A stretch of 53,364 nucleotides of DNA from an uncultured Lachnospiraceae bacterium. Lineage in GTDB: Bacteria; Bacillota; Clostridia; Lachnospirales; Lachnospiraceae. Below the pieces are notes generated by a model that saw nothing but the letters and a program-made list of their open reading frames with translations, had not been told where the DNA came from and did not search any database. Positions 50,701 to 53,364 of this stretch are shown here, in pieces. The translations under genes and the position numbers were made by a program. The stretch's first letter is position 1, and the number at the start of each line of letters is the position of its first letter. Location: contig CAMVRS010000006.1 in the NCBI GenBank assembly GCA_947169935.1, forward strand, positions 1-53,364. Reading direction: 5' to 3'.

Positions 50701-52313
50701 TCGGCTATATAAATACTGCGGACAGTGCTTTCGGCAGCCTTGGATTCAAAGAGGACGGACTTGTACGAAAAGGCATCGGCAAACTGAAGAAGGTCGGTGC
50801 GGATGCCAAGAGCCTTTCCAAGCAGATAGATCAGAATCCTGCACTCATGAATGTCACAGCTGTCGATGTGAAGGAAAAAGAAAAGACAAAGGAAGAAAAA
50901 GATAAAGAGAAACAGAAAGAAGCAAAACGTCGTGAAGAACTGCTGTTTTATCAGCATATGAAAGAAGGAATGGATAATATCATTGCGATGAAGAACAGCA
51001 GCCAGGAAGCCGCTACGGAGATCGCGACATTCCTTAAGAAAAATCTTGTGACTAAATTTGTAAATGAAAAACACCTTTCAGATGTATCAGGGAAGGAAGC
51101 TAAAGCCGACGAGGAGAATATTGTAGAGAAGTCTACGAAGGGCATTACAAAAGACAGCAGCTATGGTGACAGCAGGGATTATAAGGCAAAAGTAGAGAGC
51201 TATCAGAAAAAAGTTAAAAACTATTATAATATAGCAACAAGTGTGCCGGGACTTCAGGATATTGTAGAACTGGCTCAGTATGGCGCTAACCTGCTGGTAT
51301 ACCGCTTTATTAACGAAAAGTTTGCAAAGGCCGAGATAAAGGATGATGATGACGAGCTGAAGCAGCTTCAGAGTGCGGCTGATAAATACTTCAAGAAGAC
51401 TTTTGATGATATGGTGATCTCTGTAGTAGGTGAGAAGAAGGCTAAGGATCTGCTGGAAGGAGAGAATTCAATATATAACATCAAAGATACAGTAACAAAG
51501 ACTGCCAAATCTATAATGAAGGGCGTTAAATTTGCACAGAAGTGTGTAGCCCATGTAGAGAATATAGCAGCCAGCATAGAGAACAAACAGCTGCTGAGCA
51601 GGAATGAAAAAGATGCTGCAGGCCAGCAGGCTGCGGATCAGAAAAAGCTTAAAGATGCAAAGGAAAACAGGCTGGATGCACATGGCGCAAAGCTGATGGA
51701 AAAGCAGCACAAGGCAAATAAGGCAGAAGTGGCGCTCGGAAAAACCATCACTAATACTGTTCAGAACTTTAACATAGCTGAAGATGTTATGAATCTTGTG
51801 ATCGAGACGACCAATTATGCCGGACTTAAGCTGAATGTAGGTCAGGAAGCGATACAGAGAGCTATAAAGGCCGGTATAGAATTTGCGATGTATGCTGCAC
51901 GTGTTGCAACTGACAGAGATTCACTTACGGACTATTATCTTACTACTGATGCAGGAAAGCAGGAGATAGCCAAGATCAGGACAGGCTTCTTAAAGGCAAG
52001 ACAGAACGATAAAGTAGATAAGATAGATAAGGCTCTGGAAAGCTATAAGATGAATATAAAAGATAATGCTATGGGCCTCGTGGATATCATCGCAGATGTT
52101 AACGGATATGAGCATACCAGCGAGCTGATGGAAGATACGGCTATGCAGATGGCTCAGTCAATAGTATTTGCTGCAAGTAATTACAATCCCATGATGGAAA
52201 CCAAGATAATGGCTACATCAGTTATGGTAGTTATGGGTCTTGGAAAAGAAGTTGGTAACACTACACCCGATACAGTTGAGAAGCTTTTCAAGAGCTTTAA
52301 GATGCCGGTATAA
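44772..52313 (+). CDS. Giant helical protein with internal repeats, 2513 aa
   Basis: A GGAG site precedes ATG 44772. The protein is charged and almost wholly helical. It lacks a signal peptide and has very few Cys. Near residues 1507-1570 lie two Gly/Ala-rich hydrophobic segments (IGIKAAIVGVGAATMATGMAL and GVNAAIMVAGAPALIAG), like a glycine-zipper hairpin. Three divergent units starting near 1336, 1590 and 1780 share a pattern of LDxxQ/E-KxLF at the start and VDF/VDY...WKL..ALxFV at the end. A Lys/Glu-rich stretch lies near 2035-2065. I know no function; a large scaffold or toxin-like role is possible. Co-directional with the similar gene downstream. Confidence 0.75.
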   Translation: MGNESQELKKQQKKQEPVFTQQQKYEQRQQQGWDAVQNFDKTTGIIATKEGLKHNDLGDMTLAGLRDELYFDTYSKSETFDDMFKAVNKLLNLSITKGKIVDENGQVTEMTADFFETYFSARQAVTHYLDTHDGFKFMGNSKRRYQIVTRVQMLLNALGAQILEQKKQLPADKQEEIEGAQMGLDKGEIEAAKDSKKINSMSNDLYTILHNEAEGPQLDEKSAEKTKEEWLKGGYTEELKKLLSGKKDVSKDEKNKLLAALQNKQTKLLAFKMTISLLVDANKKDLVNMTHLKNDLTKYIYSNSPEEWISLSPREYAVKVNELIKAFKKENKSELDKLKKRRTALEKDPVLGSSLTGENIYDNPEIQKLLAFTDDEEFKIRKQLLVDKVKESDAPIIEMLKERGYSSINFEQIKEKLDANLGALRLFGTPGQQMDQANIFCDMLRYVAPEEYNQERQLDKAMKSLKLEGERKEGFVKFVLEQTKKEKNVERDTDWWKKQGEEYSKRVKKNTKSFLKRIEKEGLMLSEDRWDLLEKMHLSSGEWENADFKNAVEHIILEKNVQGEKRYSRREYIAKRDFDDAEKTPGVIKRRKKEELAIKKLGDKMDSKFWLALSGDGSNPDEMHIKIDDMIRKNTAKRKLAEKADAEMIQLRTRHIQRMLQKSGVAKKDWGKYVDRFKWIMAEMRDVNEEMNSDKRAENMRINLENFGVKTWEEALLTLEKEGGDLTKTLAVNKISDAQKLYDKRLKKLEEFDKGKYAAFAAQMAKIPDCYAAMMSKDEKVFTDYMKNEMAPRLKNLIEGIEKAKKAGNAPVIDATVSQYCFSYLRNIYDGDIKGDAGYFQGVIEDHTKKTFAQYNGNINAAKNEIKKILKGQGLKDAVINQHLASFQYNLVYSVNSFEEFKVFTDKNKLIAWAKKLYDETKKQNESDKRKTKRDQERDKLIKQITRKADMDSASKDEEKGLREDIKKQREKGKVVRMKYLGIDDGSLNKVRLNGSLVRVKQNGRETVTLTHSTVNKMREYVDKYAGTVKIPQVLKDALIEEGASSDGEDRGLGIYEDDELLYKHAAAMEMMYSMLQTEASDDAAMSEEEAQMYIVSLYGDMSKRSLFEDNNKLNIAELRKGESYKVFRDNYAKIKALEETKFDELYIKGEQSEISRNLRTMLITGAGFLDENKKAVRFGKLKDDQKLEYQKKLGDMITKQAGFLKASQKLSEMIRAHFMVLNEESKKYKMSMETMDRNVNGIKEYFLEDLIKDLEKGADLESEKWADTWNGKIFDFIKDEKNMRNLDGIGMTVDDKAQKELEQQRSDTKLGEKDLEDVIKSSVIFFKGKENKYEKLDNNQKKLFAIALMMMDKGAIGIGTMGTSALLSGKSVKKETADEIARQIDTYVKGGKLDVKVDYKEAFFKLVNYGDAGILGLTDSYVMSDTAYEKAMLFVKAITTKKEAYGEKDVKRISDGYSSIYAAYANHDKKQQHEVDKLRGVSLTIQDVRDKLLQYAENDKISGKRIGIKAAIVGVGAATMATGMALKSAADSEAAAEAKKTGKTVRVDSQKKGVNAAIMVAGAPALIAGNLDEDITVKYNLANVQKRLKALDDTQLKMFLRLLQERSVVDITTGEGKDKKVRADQAKSNALKEALSGSQMNEVLEGFDESDSCLQALVSALSFQLKDNVNFKGKPLTKGYFESESFKRETLVDWKLIINALDMLDEIEAKRNEIEALKNAYKFIDMSGNKKAIEMHKELEHDFKDKKDKFTDFHFDRLISSKVDSEGNETIKNAYAGFMKLDEREKNLFYKVLARRDLLDISKKNYVTNFFGLDERGYLNEADRFKLIDQYIISSLNDNIGLQADGEARYLAMENLLSTQVSDRVDFKKEKDLESIFSHERGFLFSRGTAIDWKLFQRALNFVTRATRELEKTEGNAMIYRGAGDLSEQGAMKMDYSFLRKNFHRTGNRWTRYIGRKLAKEVKDDLGIDKYLDTIVGYINTADSAFGSLGFKEDGLVRKGIGKLKKVGADAKSLSKQIDQNPALMNVTAVDVKEKEKTKEEKDKEKQKEAKRREELLFYQHMKEGMDNIIAMKNSSQEAATEIATFLKKNLVTKFVNEKHLSDVSGKEAKADEENIVEKSTKGITKDSSYGDSRDYKAKVESYQKKVKNYYNIATSVPGLQDIVELAQYGANLLVYRFINEKFAKAEIKDDDDELKQLQSAADKYFKKTFDDMVISVVGEKKAKDLLEGENSIYNIKDTVTKTAKSIMKGVKFAQKCVAHVENIAASIENKQLLSRNEKDAAGQQAADQKKLKDAKENRLDAHGAKLMEKQHKANKAEVALGKTITNTVQNFNIAEDVMNLVIETTNYAGLKLNVGQEAIQRAIKAGIEFAMYAARVATDRDSLTDYYLTTDAGKQEIAKIRTGFLKARQNDKVDKIDKALESYKMNIKDNAMGLVDIIADVNGYEHTSELMEDTAMQMAQSIVFAASNYNPMMETKIMATSVMVVMGLGKEVGNTTPDTVEKLFKSFKMPV

Positions 52314-52359
52314 GCAGTTTGATAATGGTGGTCTGATAAATATACAGAGGAGGTCATTT

Positions 52360-53364
52360 ATGCCTAGAAAAGATGAAAGCCTTATTGAAAAGCAGAGAAA
52401 ACAACTGGCTGAGATTAAAACAAATAGTGAACAGAATCAGGAGATAAAAAGGACAAGTACATTCATTGAAGGCGGAATGAATGTGTCCTCCTCTAAGCGT
52501 TTAAAAACTGATTTTAATGCAGTTCCGAAGGAAAAAATAAAGAAAAAACAGACGAGTAAAAGAAATCTGAATGATATCGAAGATTATAGTCTGAAGAATA
52601 AATTCACTGAGTTAAAAGATGCTGAAGAGCTCGATATGGAACGCATTGACGAGTTGGAGCAAGAGCTTTATGGACCCAAGGTAAAGAATTTTACAGAGGA
52701 AAAAAAGGAGCTTAGCGTTGAAGAACAGGAAGAAGCTCATGTTAATGAACTGACAAAGCTTGCAGAGCTTAATTTGCAATGCGACAATTTTGTTCATAAA
52801 AGATACAGAAGGCTGCCCGGAGAGCTGTACAGCCCCAAGAAACTGTACAGCTATTGCAGGCGCTGGAGTTCTGTGATCGAAATCCGTAAGACTATAAAGA
52901 AGCGTATAGACGATAAGATCAGTGAAATGCAGGCCTTTGCGGAGAAACATGGTCTTGATAAGGAAAATATAGAGGAAGATGCACTTAAAAAGCCTGTTAA
53001 AAAATCCTTAAACGATAAGAAAGAAGAGAGGAAAAAGGAAAAGATACCGGAGATTAAGGAAGAAGAGAAGAAGGAAGAAAAGAAAGAAGATAAAAAGCCG
53101 GAGCTTAAGGAGAATAAGAAGGAAGAGAATAAGCAGGAGCAGAAAGATCAGAATGTTCTTGAGCTGGAGAAGCGTGAGCAAGAGAGACTCAGGAAAGAGA
53201 AGGAAAAAGAAGAGGAAAGACAAAGAGAAATTAATGCACGCAAGCTTCAGATGATCGAGGAAGAACAGAGGAAGCAGAAAGAAGAGAAGGCTAAGAAGGA
53301 AAAAGAGGAAAAAGAAAAGAAAGAAAAAGAAGAGAAGGAAAAGAAGGAAAAAGAGAAGAAAGAT
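52360..53364 (+). CDS. Coiled-coil Lys/Glu-rich protein, partial at the window end
   Basis: ATG 52360 has a GAGGAGG site (52347-52353). The frame is open for 335 codons to the last base of the window, so the gene is cut off. The first ~230 residues are helical and charged (ELTKLAELNLQCDNF, LYSYCRRWSSVIEIRKTI). After that the sequence becomes nearly pure Lys/Glu (EEKKEEKKEDKK, EKEEKEKKEKEE), predicted to be a long single helix or coiled coil. It lies 47 bp after the giant-protein gene and shares its composition, so the two probably work together. Confidence 0.8.
   Translation, partial: MPRKDESLIEKQRKQLAEIKTNSEQNQEIKRTSTFIEGGMNVSSSKRLKTDFNAVPKEKIKKKQTSKRNLNDIEDYSLKNKFTELKDAEELDMERIDELEQELYGPKVKNFTEEKKELSVEEQEEAHVNELTKLAELNLQCDNFVHKRYRRLPGELYSPKKLYSYCRRWSSVIEIRKTIKKRIDDKISEMQAFAEKHGLDKENIEEDALKKPVKKSLNDKKEERKKEKIPEIKEEEKKEEKKEDKKPELKENKKEENKQEQKDQNVLELEKREQERLRKEKEKEEERQREINARKLQMIEEEQRKQKEEKAKKEKEEKEKKEKEEKEKKEKEKKD

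Noticed and set aside
1..53364. CRISPR arrays, tRNA or rRNA genes
   Set aside because: No regularly spaced repeats with unique spacers and no cloverleaf or rRNA-like sequence were noticed on either strand.

Overview
The window looks like a chromosome segment of an anaerobic Gram-positive bacterium of the Clostridia, most likely a Lachnospiraceae member related to Butyrivibrio. This is inferred from strong AGGAGG-type ribosome binding sites, near-consensus sigma-A promoters, Gram-positive lipoproteins, a PolC-derived gene, BspA-type leucine-rich repeats, a 7TM/Cache hybrid histidine kinase beside an HD-GYP regulator, and moderate to low GC. No rRNA, tRNA, CRISPR array or complete insertion sequence was seen.

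Region 1 (1-4860) is accessory and partly decayed. An AAA+/STAND-like ATPase sits behind a promoter and a ladder of 10-bp-phased repeats. Remnants follow: a SNF2-helicase fragment joined to a SWIM zinc-finger fragment, a frameshifted Rpn-type nuclease, and a 25-codon stub duplicating the receiver-domain gene at 4338. A lipoprotein and a protein of unknown function lie between the two copies.

Region 2 (4860-10140) is AT-rich. It holds an M20/M28-like peptidase, a 22-residue peptide ending in Cys-Cys followed by a hairpin, two radical SAM/SPASM enzymes and a truncated DGQHR (DndB-like) protein. This looks like a small RiPP locus. It ends in two IS66 transposase remnants placed head to head.

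Region 3 (10243-30545) holds a 1004-residue NTPase with TPR-like repeats, then two convergent operons of nine genes each. The plus-strand operon carries a TerY-P type triad (PP2C phosphatase, vWA protein, kinase with C-terminal Zn ribbon), three membrane-anchored proteins, an HExxH/WG-repeat membrane protein, a leucine-rich repeat protein and a small protein. The minus-strand operon runs from a sigma-A promoter through an XRE regulator, a RelA/SpoT-like protein with a degenerate synthetase region, an M50 protease, a membrane protein, a Sel1 protein, a PPP-type phosphatase, a DUF3298-like protein and two small proteins. I infer one large phosphorylation/proteolysis signalling island.

Region 4 (30546-39063) has an AAA_14/DUF4143 ATPase behind AATATGCA palindromes, a degenerate PolC-like protein, and an amino-acid uptake operon. 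That operon starts with a 40-codon Cys-rich leader peptide and an attenuator. It encodes one lipoprotein fusing two different substrate-binding domains (polar amino acid type and MetQ type), followed by MetN, MetI, two polar amino acid permeases and a second ATPase. I infer coordinated cystine/methionine uptake.

Region 5 (39060-53364) has a hybrid histidine kinase and HD-GYP response regulator pair on the minus strand, a divergent promoter region, a protein of unknown function, a 2513-residue helical protein with an internal repeat, and the start of a Lys/Glu-rich coiled-coil protein that runs off the window.
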